Assembly (NCBI GenBank): GCA_029255685.2
Contig: CM055312.2
Coordinates: forward strand, 6,658,649-6,722,648
Length of the DNA: 64,000 bases
Direction: 5' to 3'
Origin: Silene conica
Lineage: Eukaryota > Streptophyta > Magnoliopsida > Caryophyllales > Caryophyllaceae
Positions 32,401 to 42,623 of this stretch are shown here, in pieces. Under the pieces are notes generated by a model. That model ran no database searches. It saw nothing but the letters and a program-made list of their open reading frames with translations, and was not told where the DNA came from. How positions within the stretch are numbered: position 1 is the first letter of the stretch; each line of letters starts with the position of its first letter. A program made the translations under genes and the position numbers.

Positions 32401-35014
32401 AGGCTCTGACAGCGACGAAGGTATTACTGACCAATTTGTTAGGTTTGATCTTTGTCCCATAGAAATCTGTGAAACAGAACCACAAAATGAGACCATTCCA
32501 ACCTACCCTCTTCAGCCCTCTCCAAATGCAAAAATTTACATTTTCCCAAATAAATATGACAAACCCATACCTGTCATTGCATATTTTGATACTGGTGCTG
32601 CATCCTCCATAATCAAACCAAGCATTCTTCCACCATCACATTGGGAACCATGTTCTGTAGCATTTAAGGCAGCAAATGGTCAAGTTTTTTATATATCTCT
32701 CAAAAGTAAATTGGTCTACATTCAACTGTTTCCGGGTTACACCCTGAAAACTAAAGTATATGGGTCTGATCTTCCTGGAAAAGACTTTATACTTGGTTTT
32801 GATATTCTGCATAGTCTTAAAAGGGTATCATGGCATCCTAAGGGGCTGAAACACAAAAATCACTTATTACCATGGACATCAACCCCTCATTTATACTCTT
32901 ATGAAGTTCTTCATCCCATAAGAGATGAGATAGCCAAAACCTCTTGTGCTGATTCCCACTCTGAATTTCTCACAAAATGTTCTTCACCATTATGGCAAAA
33001 TCCTGAATTCTTTATCACTTTGCCATTCAAAAAGAATGAAGATATTAACCCGACAAAAGCAAGCCACATAGGGATGAACCCAGACCATTACACTCTTGCT
33101 CTTCAAGAAATTGACCAACTACAAAAAGAAAACCTCATTGAACCAACAACCTCACCATGGGCTTGTGAGGCGTTTTATGTCAATAAAAGAGCAGAACAGG
33201 TACGTGGAAAGTTGAGGTTAGTCATCAACTATCAACCTCTTAATCATTTCCTCACAGATGACAAATTCCCACTACCAAAAAGAGAAGTCCTTTTCCAAAA
33301 ACTGCCTCAAGCACAAATATTCTCAAAGTTTGACCTTAAAGCAGGATTTTGGCAATTAGGAATTGAACCAGAAGAAAGACCAAAAACCGGTTTCTGTATT
33401 CCTGACCGCCATTACCAATGGAAGGTTATGCCATTCGGATTAAAAACAGCCCCATCTTTATTCCAAAAAGCAATGATAAAGATTTTCAGACCAATTCTCC
33501 CAAATGCCCTGGTTTACATAGATGATATTCTCTTATTTTCTATGGATGTTGACTCCCATTCCGCCTTATTATCAAAATTCCACGATATTATTCGGCAGTA
33601 TGGGATCATGCTCTCAGAGAAAAAGATGGTCATTGGAGAAACAAAAATTGATTTTCTTGGAATGCATATCTCCAAAGGTCAATACCACCTTCAACCTCAC
33701 ATTGCAACCCAGCTTGAAGAATTCCCAGACGAAAAACTCTCATACAAGCAAATTCAGCAATTTCTTGGGATTGTCAATTACATGGCAGATTTTATTCATG
33801 ATCTTGCAAAGCACAGGTCAATCCTATCAGCCCAATTGAAGAAAGATGCTGTCCCATGGAGCCAGAAATGCACAAATACAGTAAGAGAGTTAAAGCGTAT
33901 CACAAAAACTCTTCCAGCATTAACAATCCCATCAAAAGGAAGAAGAGTTTTACAAACTGATGCAAGTGACTGCTATTGGGGTGCTGTCCTACTTGAGGAA
34001 GATGAGAAAGGCAACAGGCAGATATGTGGTTATAAGAGTGGAGCTTTCAAAGAAGGAGAGAAACATTACCACTCCACTTACAAGGAGATTCTCGCAGTAA
34101 AGAGAGGCATTGAGAAATTTGAGTTTCACCTTATCGGCCAGCATTTTCTCATAGAAATGGACATGTCATCATTTCCAAAGATGCTGCAATTCAAACAAAA
34201 GACTCTCCCCCAAGCACAGCTGTTACGATGGGCTAGTTGGTTTTCTCAGTGGAAGTTTGAGGTCAAACACATTAAAGGGAAAGATAACTTTCTTCCAGAC
34301 TTCCTATCAAGAACTCAACGTCAAATTTCACCAATCATTCCTGTGATTTATATGATCACCCTTGCACAACCAGAGGAAGAACAAATGAGGTCTTTGGTAA
34401 GTCATATGCCCGCGGATCTGCAAGACAAACTTCTCCAAAGAGTTCTGAGAACCAAGGCCATTGAAACACTCCATAAACTCCTTATTCTGTATGTTCATAA
34501 ATATGGGATAAGCCAAGGCCCTCTCCTTGGTTTACCTTACCATTCCCCATCTCCATTACCTACTACTATCCACCTAGATCCAAGACATTACAAAAAATTT
34601 CCTCCTGTAGCCTACCTCGTTCTCTGGTATCTTGCTGAACTTTATTCAATTGAAGTCCTCATGGAGAAAGGCCCTCTACTACAATACTTGGCAAAATGTC
34701 TCCTAACCAGAAGAAAGCCACATTACAAATTACTATACAAATGGCTTACACTGTTTCAAGATCCCACGTGGTGGCAAGAAAATATCCGAAGAAAAGAAGG
34801 TCATACGATGCTTATCACTTTCAAGACTACTACCTTCCAAATTCAAAAGGATGATGGCATTGAAATCAACCGCTGGAATGACGCACAAATTGTGGCAGGA
34901 TATGGACAGCCGTATATAATTAAAGATCGCATTCCAGGTTTAAAGATATACATCAAAGAGAATATATCCAACAGTGAAGAAAGTGACTCAGACAACAACA
35001 ACACCTCCATGTGA
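29408..35014 (+). CDS. EPRV copy G: polyprotein with in-frame deletion in the movement region (1868 aa)
   Basis: Identical in layout to the 1924-residue polyprotein except for a net loss of 168 nt (56 codons) after residue ~207, in the C-terminal half of the movement domain. The joint (about 29998-30020) contains about 20 bases that match the viral R/leader region (ACACCAAATCATACTTCTTC), so the deletion was made with templated filler or template switching and happens to keep the frame. Coat protein, CCHC, DTG protease, YIDD RT and RNase H are all present. Private changes include Val to Ile near residue 615 and Asp to Asn just before RNase H. The movement function is probably damaged, while the replication enzymes look complete. 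Confidence 0.88.
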   Translation: MENTPNILAPSSSSRKSNASKVDYLYEIEYVDEKSKVPITQLPLLNPYRAFTKPNSSFPKVIKQILGPHKNTAKEIILASQLEQHFVPATEAEQMIPLRLNEAMLRSWRMNGYTHLHYGAVRLALTLHGRKGLPVVARIALLDTRYREYQHACIATIQTTLNAGTVFITLFPNFNMALEDPQILQNLHIQLQITGTPAHQIILLPESWVTHYEKIHDINTPLQSIDSKITKQKDGTIEIFFKKEPNEKSCPPIFCTEINMITPLLIPMKQNESYLNVPIQSFNSLGDPIYVFRDETGHQFFDVCECDNCIMMDSDEEDYPKKKKKNKKSSQQILKERYESGDPTVDLLGEPTGKPFEYYVLYPRSEETTNPSKEIPTCFMFGPSSSQNTNFPPTEWEEENTKHSWKIKNPTTKNPDGSTKQISAAEATLNWQSENARAQNNLLQQLDKKVTIMDLAVKEIHQKISLLHQELLQLATTVSGVSPLISQKESELKSLKAQLSSLQNPPTTPPEMPCDIFTPYPVYTRPLEKHPQPLPILSPESNPFGASSFLPTKVLEERHIIKKRQSTTSDGEKTSTITQTETPATQCPENASQFMMEYHNPISSLLTNLAKPKTKKPIPQSTTNEVLMPEFMMAEPASVEEVSDTENPIEQEQPETHPPPGWNPKGQDIPGHGFSFDNIPPSKWRDKIYEMHAWCTEQLLYPGASLATVVDRLVSRFYGRLRQWWISLGTYRQLQIRQSSSVDAFIGNIHNEFLGAWDHYTTQAREEFLSMKCCSFMRKDLERHYERMSKRFYALGGMDDVNLKQAYLNSLPEPLGNETARQFSLKNIPLSNATLGELYQTSLAALEKLCNHQKFFKQLQEQGKLLGKACDHPELSIKCKPQKCGCTSSEGRKHRMYKKKWNKTFPKLSKNRKWKFFRKKKQRGFKKSDRCYICKKKGHYAKDCLDKKKRNNLVGYLAQIEDIDDADIESIFSLDDEPTDETILAMGMEFGESSSEDSGSDSDEGITDQFVRFDLCPIEICETEPQNETIPTYPLQPSPNAKIYIFPNKYDKPIPVIAYFDTGAASSIIKPSILPPSHWEPCSVAFKAANGQVFYISLKSKLVYIQLFPGYTLKTKVYGSDLPGKDFILGFDILHSLKRVSWHPKGLKHKNHLLPWTSTPHLYSYEVLHPIRDEIAKTSCADSHSEFLTKCSSPLWQNPEFFITLPFKKNEDINPTKASHIGMNPDHYTLALQEIDQLQKENLIEPTTSPWACEAFYVNKRAEQVRGKLRLVINYQPLNHFLTDDKFPLPKREVLFQKLPQAQIFSKFDLKAGFWQLGIEPEERPKTGFCIPDRHYQWKVMPFGLKTAPSLFQKAMIKIFRPILPNALVYIDDILLFSMDVDSHSALLSKFHDIIRQYGIMLSEKKMVIGETKIDFLGMHISKGQYHLQPHIATQLEEFPDEKLSYKQIQQFLGIVNYMADFIHDLAKHRSILSAQLKKDAVPWSQKCTNTVRELKRITKTLPALTIPSKGRRVLQTDASDCYWGAVLLEEDEKGNRQICGYKSGAFKEGEKHYHSTYKEILAVKRGIEKFEFHLIGQHFLIEMDMSSFPKMLQFKQKTLPQAQLLRWASWFSQWKFEVKHIKGKDNFLPDFLSRTQRQISPIIPVIYMITLAQPEEEQMRSLVSHMPADLQDKLLQRVLRTKAIETLHKLLILYVHKYGISQGPLLGLPYHSPSPLPTTIHLDPRHYKKFPPVAYLVLWYLAELYSIEVLMEKGPLLQYLAKCLLTRRKPHYKLLYKWLTLFQDPTWWQENIRRKEGHTMLITFKTTTFQIQKDDGIEINRWNDAQIVAGYGQPYIIKDRIPGLKIYIKENISNSEESDSDNNNTSM

Positions 35015-35931
35015 TCACCGCTCTCTTTTGGAGACAGGGGGAATAAAGGACATTACACTATATGTAAAAGTGAATAAAGGACACTACACCTATGTAAAGA
35101 CAATAATAATAAAGTAGAAACTTATGGATAGATATAGATTAAAAAAGGTGTAGTAGAGTGTAGTGTAGTAGTTAGAAGTAGTATGCAAACGTGTAAGTAT
35201 AAAACTAAGTAGTGTACAATAATAGAAATAGGTGTAGCTTGTTTATTAGACCAAACTTAGGCAATACTATAGCTTGCAACGTGTGTGATAGAATCTTAGC
35301 ATGTATGCTCTTGGAGCACTATAAATAGAAGAGCTTGGGAATGAACAAACCAAGCTAATTCACACCAAATCATACTTCTTCTATAATCCTCTTTACTCTT
35401 GTTCTTAAGTATATTTTCTCCTACAACAATCTTCAATATTCTTGTTATTGATAAACACCCTTTAATTAGTATAATTTCCATCTTATAATAAATTTGATCC
35501 TAATAAACCTCCTTTGTGGTTGTACTCACTATGTGTCCGTAAACTTGGTATCAGAGCCATGGCAGTCTAAGCTTTGGCTCTTATCTTCCTAAAAAGTTTT
35601 AGATAATAATGAGTTATCCCCTCTACCCTAAGTATAGAGAAGTATGCTCTGTGGTTGCCACTTTGTGGATCTTCCACATCAGAAAATCTCATACTAGGAG
35701 AAATCAAGTATAAAGAGATAAATATGATGTTCTTTAAAGCTTGTACCTTGAGACAGAAAGTTTAAAATAACATGTTGTCTCGGTTTAGCACTTTAAAGTA
35801 CACCAAAATTAGTCTCTTTATACTATACCATATCATATAAAAGAGGAGGAATATTCATTATAATTTGAATCTTTAAGGGTAAGGTAAGAGATAAGGCATT
35901 CTGTTATGGTTACTGATTTCATATCAAAAAT
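35015..35931 (+). promoter_or_regulatory. EPRV intergenic region between copies G and H
   Basis: Complete viral control region: the post-stop purine tract and duplicated repeat, the GTAGT-rich tract, a TATA box (35320-35327), an AATAAA (35487-35492), the PBS (35546-35557) and a 374-nt leader to the ATG at 35932. The transcription start is inferred to lie about 30 bp after the TATA box. A transcript starting here and ending at the AATAAA one unit later (42179-42184) would carry about 160 nt of terminal redundancy. Confidence 0.8.
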
Positions 35932-38900
35932 ATGGAAAACACTCCTAATATCTTAGCACCTTCTTCTTCTTCTCGTAAGTCAAATGCTAGTAAAGTAGAT
36001 TATCTTTATGAAATAGAATACGTAGATGAAAAAAGTAAGGTTCCTATTACTCAACTTCCTTTACTAAACCCTTATAGGGCTTTCACAAAACCAAACTCTT
36101 CCTTTCCTAAAGTAATTAAACAAATACTTGGTCCACATAAAAACACAGCCAAAGAAATTATTCTAGCCTCTCAACTAGAACAACATTTTGTCCCTGCTAC
36201 AGAAGCAGAACAAATGATTCCTCTCCGTCTTAATGAAGCAATGCTTCGTTCTTGGAGGATGAATGGCTATACTCACCTTCACTATGGAGCAGTACGTCTA
36301 GCACTGACACTCCATGGAAGAAAAGGACTTCCTGTTGTGGCAAGAATAGCCCTTCTGGATACAAGGTACAGAGAATATCAGCATGCATGCATTGCAACTA
36401 TCCAAACAACCCTGAATGCAGGTACTGTATTTATTACCTTGTTCCCAAACTTCAACATGGCTTTAGAGGACCCACAGATACTTCAAAATCTCCATATCCA
36501 GTTACAAATAACTGGAACCCCACAAATAGGAAATACATATGCCGCAACATTACATCATCAAATGGCATATAGGGTCCAAAATCATGCAATGGACCTCAGT
36601 ATTCCTAGAGATACAGAAGATGCTTTATTCATCCAGTTAGAATCACAACACAGCCCTTCATGTATCCATATCCCCAGACAAATTCCAAAAAAGGAACTTA
36701 TCAAACTTCTTCCAGAATCTTGGGTCACTCACTACGAAAAAATTCATGATATCAACACCCCCCTACAGTCCATAGATTCTAAAATCACAAAACAAAAAGA
36801 CGGGACCATTGAGATATTCTTTAAGAAGGAACCAAATGAAAAATCCTGTCCACCAATTTTCTGTACCGAAATAAATATGATTACTCCTCTCCTCATCCCA
36901 ATGAAACAAAACGAGAGTTACCTTAATGTTCCTATCCAATCTTTTAACTCTCTTGGAGATCCAATATACGTGTTCAGAGATGAGACAGGCCATCAGTTTT
37001 TTGATGTCTGTGAATGTGACAATTGTATCATGATGGACTCAGATGAAGAGGATTACCCAAAAAAGAAAAAGAAAAATAAAAAATCCTCCCAACAGATTCT
37101 TAAGGAAAGATATGAGTCGGGAGATCCGACTGTCGATCTTCTAGGGGAACCAACGGGAAAACCTTTTGAGTATTATGTACTATATCCAAGATCAGAAGAG
37201 ACTACTAACCCATCAAAAGAAATCCCTACATGTTTCATGTTTGGTCCATCCTCGTCCCAAAATACAAATTTTCCACCAACGGAATGGGAAGAAGAAAATA
37301 CCAAACACTCTTGGAAAATCAAAAATCCAACCACCAAAAATCCAGATGGTTCGACCAAGCAAATAAGTGCAACGGAAGCAACCTTGAATTGGCAATCAGA
37401 AAATGCACGAGCTCAAAACAATTTATTGCAACAGCTAGATAAAAAGGTAACAATCATGGATCTTGCTGTAAAAGAGATACATCAAAAAATCTCTTTATTA
37501 CATCAAGAACTCTTGCAGCTTGCAACGACAGTTTCTGGAGTATCACCACTTATTTCCCAAAAAGAATCTGAACTGAAATCACTAAAAGCTCAACTCTCTT
37601 CCTTACAAAATCCACCAACAACACCACCTGAAATGCCTTGTGATATATTTACCCCATATCCAGTCTATACACGTCCTCTTGAAAAACATCCACAACCCCT
37701 TCCTATATTATCTCCAGAATCAAATCCTTTTGGAGCATCGTCGTTCCTTCCGACAAAAGTTTTAGAAGAGAGACATGTAATAAAAAAGAGGCAATCCACC
37801 ACAAGTGATGGAGAAAAAACATCTACAATAACTCAAACTGAAACTCCAGCCACACAATGCCCAGAAAATGCCTCCCAATTCATGATGGAATACCATAATC
37901 CCATCTCCTCTCTTCTAACCAATCTAGCAAAACCCAAAACAAAGAAGCCTATACCTCAGAGCACAACAAACGAGGTCTTAATGCCCGAATTTATGATGGC
38001 TGAACCTGCTTCAGTTGAAGAAGTAAGTGATACTGAAAACCCAATAGAGCAAGAACAACCTGAAACTCATCCTCCACCCGGATGGAACCCAAAGGGTCAG
38101 GATATACCAGGTCATGGTTTCTCCTTCGACAATATTCCACCCTCAAAGTGGAGGGACAAGATCTATGAAATGCATGCCTGGTGTACCGAACAACTCCTTT
38201 ACCCTGGAGCCAGCCTTGCAACAGTAGTAGACAGGTTAGTCTCAAGATTTTATGGTCGCTTGCGCCAATGGTGGATTAGTCTTGGAACTTATCGACAATT
38301 GCAAATTCGACAATCCTCCTCAGTTGACGCCTTCATTGGAAATATTCACAATGAATTTCTGGGTGCTTGGGATCACTACACAACTCAAGCAAGAGAAGAA
38401 TTCCTGAGTATGAAATGTTGTTCATTTATGCGAAAAGATCTTGAACGACATTATGAAAGGATGTCCAAGCGGTTTTATGCTCTTGGAGGCATGGATGATG
38501 TAAATCTCAAACAAGCCTATCTAAACTCTCTTCCGGAGCCATTAGGAAATGAAACCGCTAGGCAATTCTCCCTCAAAAACATACCTTTGAGCAATGCTAC
38601 ACTGGGAGAACTTTACCAAACATCACTTGCAGCTCTTGAAAAACTATGTAACCATCAGAAGTTTTTTAAGCAATTGCAAGAACAAGGAAAGCTTCTCGGA
38701 AAAGCATGTGATCATCCAGAATTATCCATCAAGTGCAAGCCCCAGAAATGTGGATGTACGTCCTCAGAAGGAAGGAAACATAGGATGTACAAAAAGAAGT
38801 GGAACAAAACCTTTCCCAAATTATCCAAAAATAGGAAATGGAAATTTTTCAGAAAGAAAAAACAAAGAGGATTCAAAAAATCCGATAGATGCTATATCTG

Positions 38901-41706
38901 CAAGAAAAAAGGGCATTACGCAAAAGATTGCCTTGACAAGAAAAAGAGAAATAATCTTGTCGGATACTTAGCACAGATCGAAGATATTGATGATGCTGAT
39001 ATTGAATCCATTTTCTCCCTTGATGATGAGCCAACAGATGAAACCATTTTGGCAATGGGAATGGAGTTTGGAGAAAGTTCATCTGAAGATTCAGGCTCTG
39101 ACAGCGACGAAGGTATTACTGACCAATTTGTTAGGTTTGATCTTTGTCCCATAGAAATCTGTGAAACAGAACCACAAAATGAGACCATTCCAACCTACCC
39201 TCTTCAGCCCTCTCCAAATGCAAAAATTTACATTTTCCCAAATAAATATGACAAACCCATACCTGTCATTGCATATTTTGATACTGGTGCTGCATCCTCC
39301 ATAATCAAACCAAGCATTCTTCCACCATCACATTGGGAACCATGTTCTGTAGCATTTAAGGCAGCAAATGGTCAAGTTTTTTATATATCTCTCAAAAGTA
39401 AATTGGTCTACATTCAACTGTTTCCGGGTTACACCCTGAAAACTAAAGTATATGGGTCTGATCTTCCTGGAAAAGACTTTATACTTGGTTTTGATATTCT
39501 GCATAGTCTTAAAAGGGTATCATGGCATCCTAAGGGGCTGAAACACAAAAATCACTTATTACCATGGACATCAACCCCTCATTTATACTCTTATGAAGTT
39601 CTTCATCTCATAAGAGATGAGATAGCCAAAACCTCTTGTGCTGATTCCCACTCTGAATTTCTCACAAAATGTTCTTCACCATTATGGCAAAATCCTGAAT
39701 TCTTTATCACTTTGCCATTCAAAAAGAATGAAGATATTAACCCGACAAAAGCAAGCCACATAGGGATGAACCCAGACCATTACACTCTTGCTCTTCAAGA
39801 AATTGACCAACTACAAAAAGAAAACCTCATTGAACCAACAACCTCACCATGGGCTTGTGAGGCGTTTTATGTCAATAAAAGAGCAGAACAGGTACGTGGA
39901 AAGTTGAGGTTAGTCATCAACTATCAACCTCTTAATCATTTCCTCACAGATGACAAATTCCCACTACCAAAAAGAGAAGTTCTTTTCCAAAAACTGCCTC
40001 AAGCACAAATATTCTCAAAGTTTGACCTTAAAGCAGGATTTTGGCAATTAGGAATTGAACCAGAAGAAAGACCAAAAACCGGTTTCTGTATTCCTGACCG
40101 CCATTACCAATGGAAGGTTATGCCATTCGGATTAAAAACAGCCCCATCTTTATTCCAAAAAGCAATGATAAAGATTTTCAGACCAATTCTCCCAAATGCC
40201 CTGGTTTACATAGATGATATTCTCTTATTTTCTATGGATGTTGACTCCCATTCCGCCTTATTATCAAAATTCCACGATATTATTCGGCAGTATGGGATCA
40301 TGCTCTCAGAGAAAAAGATGGTCATTGGAGAAACAAAAATTGATTTTCTTGGAATGCATATCTCCAAAGGTCAATACCACCTTCAACCTCACATTGCAAC
40401 CCAGCTTGAAGAATTCCCAGACGAAAAACTCTCATACAAGCAAATTCAGCAATTTCTTGGGATTGTCAATTACATGACAGATTTTATTCATGATCTTGCA
40501 AAGCACAGGTCAATCCTATCAGCCCAATTGAAGAAAGATGCTGTCCCATGGAGCCAGAAATGCACAGATACAGTAAGAGAGTTAAAGCGTATCACAAAAA
40601 CTCTTCCAGCATTAACAATCCCATCAAAAGGAAGAAGAGTTTTACAAACTGATGCAAGTGACTGCTATTGGGGTGCTGTCCTACTTGAGGAAGATGAGAA
40701 AGGCAACAGGCAGATATGTGGTTATAAGAGTGGAGCTTTCAAAGAAGGAGAGAAACATTACCACTCCACTTACAAGGAGATTCTCGCAGTAAAGAGAGGC
40801 ATTGAGAAATTTGAGTTTCACCTTATCGGCCAGCATTTTCTCATAGAAATGGACATGTCATCATTTCCAAAGATGCTGCAATTCAAACAAAAGACTCTCC
40901 CCCAAGCACAGCTGTTACGATGGGCTAGTTGGTTTTCTCAGTGGAAGTTTGAGGTCAAACACATTAAAGGGAAAGATAACTTTCTTCCAGACTTCCTATC
41001 AAGAACTCAACGTCAAATTTCACCAATCATTCCTGTGATTTATATGATCACCCTTGCACAACCAGAGGAAGAACAAATGAGGTCTTTGGTAAGTCATATG
41101 CCCGCGGATCTGCAAGACAAACTTCTCCAAAGAGTTCTGAGAACCAAGGCCATTGAAACACTCCATAAACTCCTTATTCTGTATGTTCATAAATATGGGA
41201 TAAGCCAAGGCCCTCTCCTTGGTTTACCTTACCATTCCCCATCTCCATTACCTACTACTATCCACCTAGATCCAAGACATTACAAAAAATTTCCTCCTGT
41301 AGCCTACCTCGTTCTCTGGTATCTTGCTGAACTTTATTCAATTGAAGTCCTCATGGAGAAAGGCCCTCTACTACAATACTTGGCAAAATGTCTCCTAACC
41401 AGAAGAAAGCCACATTACAAATTACTATACAAATGGCTTACACTGTTTCAAGATCCCACGTGGTGGCAAGAAAATATCCGAAGAAAAGAAGGTCATACGA
41501 TGCTTATCACTTTCAAGACTACTACCTTCCAAATTCAAAAGGATGATGGCATTGAAATCAACCGCTGGAATGACGCACAAATTGTGGCAGGATATGGACA
41601 GCCGTATATAATTAAAGATCGCATTCCAGGTTTAAAGATATACATCAAAGAGAATATATCCAACAGTGAAGAAAGTGACTCAGACAACAACAACACCTCC
41701 ATGTGA
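35932..41706 (+). CDS. EPRV copy H: full-length polyprotein (1924 aa)
   Basis: Same start, stop and domain order as copy F, with every motif intact: movement Asp143, CCHC 987-1000, DTG 1117-1119, YIDD 1426-1429 and RNase H Asp1574. It differs by a Pro-to-Leu change in the region between protease and RT (about residue 1226) and an Ala-to-Thr change after the RT core (about residue 1519), and it carries the Thr variant near residue 482 shared with E and I. It is flanked by complete control regions on both sides, in direct tandem with G and I. Whether the two private substitutions affect function cannot be judged from sequence. Confidence 0.92.
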   Translation: MENTPNILAPSSSSRKSNASKVDYLYEIEYVDEKSKVPITQLPLLNPYRAFTKPNSSFPKVIKQILGPHKNTAKEIILASQLEQHFVPATEAEQMIPLRLNEAMLRSWRMNGYTHLHYGAVRLALTLHGRKGLPVVARIALLDTRYREYQHACIATIQTTLNAGTVFITLFPNFNMALEDPQILQNLHIQLQITGTPQIGNTYAATLHHQMAYRVQNHAMDLSIPRDTEDALFIQLESQHSPSCIHIPRQIPKKELIKLLPESWVTHYEKIHDINTPLQSIDSKITKQKDGTIEIFFKKEPNEKSCPPIFCTEINMITPLLIPMKQNESYLNVPIQSFNSLGDPIYVFRDETGHQFFDVCECDNCIMMDSDEEDYPKKKKKNKKSSQQILKERYESGDPTVDLLGEPTGKPFEYYVLYPRSEETTNPSKEIPTCFMFGPSSSQNTNFPPTEWEEENTKHSWKIKNPTTKNPDGSTKQISATEATLNWQSENARAQNNLLQQLDKKVTIMDLAVKEIHQKISLLHQELLQLATTVSGVSPLISQKESELKSLKAQLSSLQNPPTTPPEMPCDIFTPYPVYTRPLEKHPQPLPILSPESNPFGASSFLPTKVLEERHVIKKRQSTTSDGEKTSTITQTETPATQCPENASQFMMEYHNPISSLLTNLAKPKTKKPIPQSTTNEVLMPEFMMAEPASVEEVSDTENPIEQEQPETHPPPGWNPKGQDIPGHGFSFDNIPPSKWRDKIYEMHAWCTEQLLYPGASLATVVDRLVSRFYGRLRQWWISLGTYRQLQIRQSSSVDAFIGNIHNEFLGAWDHYTTQAREEFLSMKCCSFMRKDLERHYERMSKRFYALGGMDDVNLKQAYLNSLPEPLGNETARQFSLKNIPLSNATLGELYQTSLAALEKLCNHQKFFKQLQEQGKLLGKACDHPELSIKCKPQKCGCTSSEGRKHRMYKKKWNKTFPKLSKNRKWKFFRKKKQRGFKKSDRCYICKKKGHYAKDCLDKKKRNNLVGYLAQIEDIDDADIESIFSLDDEPTDETILAMGMEFGESSSEDSGSDSDEGITDQFVRFDLCPIEICETEPQNETIPTYPLQPSPNAKIYIFPNKYDKPIPVIAYFDTGAASSIIKPSILPPSHWEPCSVAFKAANGQVFYISLKSKLVYIQLFPGYTLKTKVYGSDLPGKDFILGFDILHSLKRVSWHPKGLKHKNHLLPWTSTPHLYSYEVLHLIRDEIAKTSCADSHSEFLTKCSSPLWQNPEFFITLPFKKNEDINPTKASHIGMNPDHYTLALQEIDQLQKENLIEPTTSPWACEAFYVNKRAEQVRGKLRLVINYQPLNHFLTDDKFPLPKREVLFQKLPQAQIFSKFDLKAGFWQLGIEPEERPKTGFCIPDRHYQWKVMPFGLKTAPSLFQKAMIKIFRPILPNALVYIDDILLFSMDVDSHSALLSKFHDIIRQYGIMLSEKKMVIGETKIDFLGMHISKGQYHLQPHIATQLEEFPDEKLSYKQIQQFLGIVNYMTDFIHDLAKHRSILSAQLKKDAVPWSQKCTDTVRELKRITKTLPALTIPSKGRRVLQTDASDCYWGAVLLEEDEKGNRQICGYKSGAFKEGEKHYHSTYKEILAVKRGIEKFEFHLIGQHFLIEMDMSSFPKMLQFKQKTLPQAQLLRWASWFSQWKFEVKHIKGKDNFLPDFLSRTQRQISPIIPVIYMITLAQPEEEQMRSLVSHMPADLQDKLLQRVLRTKAIETLHKLLILYVHKYGISQGPLLGLPYHSPSPLPTTIHLDPRHYKKFPPVAYLVLWYLAELYSIEVLMEKGPLLQYLAKCLLTRRKPHYKLLYKWLTLFQDPTWWQENIRRKEGHTMLITFKTTTFQIQKDDGIEINRWNDAQIVAGYGQPYIIKDRIPGLKIYIKENISNSEESDSDNNNTSM

Positions 41707-42623
41707 TCACCGCTCTCTTTTGGAGACAGGGGGAATAAAGGACATTACACTATATGTAAAAGTGAATAAAGGACACTACACCTATGTAAAGACAATAATA
41801 ATAAAGTAGAAACTTATGGATAGATATAGATTAAAAAAGGTGTAGTAGAGTGTAGTGTAGTAGTTAGAAGTAGTATGCAAACGTGTAAGTATAAAACTAA
41901 GTAGTGTACAATAATAGAAATAGGTGTAGCTTGTTTATTAGACCAAACTTAGGCAATACTATAGCTTGCAACGTGTGTGATAGAATCTTAGCATGTATGC
42001 TCTTGGAGCACTATAAATAGAAGAGCTTGGGAATGAACAAACCAAGCTAATTCACACCAAATCATACTTCTTCTATAATCCTCTTTACTCTTGTTCTTAA
42101 GTATATTTTCTCCTACAACAATCTTCAATATTCTTGTTATTGATAAACACCCTTTAATTAGTATAATTTCCATCTTATAATAAATTTGATCCTAATAAAC
42201 CTCCTTTGTGGTTGTACTCACTATGTGTCCGTAAACTTGGTATCAGAGCCATGGCAGTCTAAGCTTTGGCTCTTATCTTCCTAAAAAGTTTTAGATAATA
42301 ATGAGTTATCCCCTCTACCCTAAGTATAGAGAAGTATGCTCTGTGGTTGCCACTTTGTGGATCTTCCACATCAGAAAATCTCATACTAGGAGAAATCAAG
42401 TATAAAGAGATAAATATGATGTTCTTTAAAGCTTGTACCTTGAGACAGAAAGTTTAAAATAACATGTTGTCTCGGTTTAGCACTTTAAAGTACACCAAAA
42501 TTAGTCTCTTTATACTATACCATATCATATAAAAGAGGAGGAATATTCATTATAATTTGAATCTTTAAGGGTAAGGTAAGAGATAAGGCATTCTGTTATG
42601 GTTACTGATTTCATATCAAAAAT
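41707..42623 (+). promoter_or_regulatory. EPRV intergenic region between copies H and I
   Basis: Two near-identical 27-bp repeats begin at 41733 and 41764 (GAATAAAGGACATTACAC and GAATAAAGGACACTACAC). A purine-rich tract (about 41720-41733) just upstream is a candidate plus-strand primer. A GTAGT-rich stretch lies around 41840-41875. The TATA box is at 42012-42019, the AATAAA at 42179-42184 and the PBS at 42238-42249. The leader to the ATG at 42624 is 374 nt beyond the PBS. Confidence 0.8.

Noticed and set aside
38594-38971. 125-residue alternative-frame ORF present in most viral copies, and similar 60-109-residue ORFs on both strands
   Set aside because: They are out-of-frame shadows of the polyprotein. 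They recur only because the copies are almost identical, and none has a recognisable domain or its own start context.
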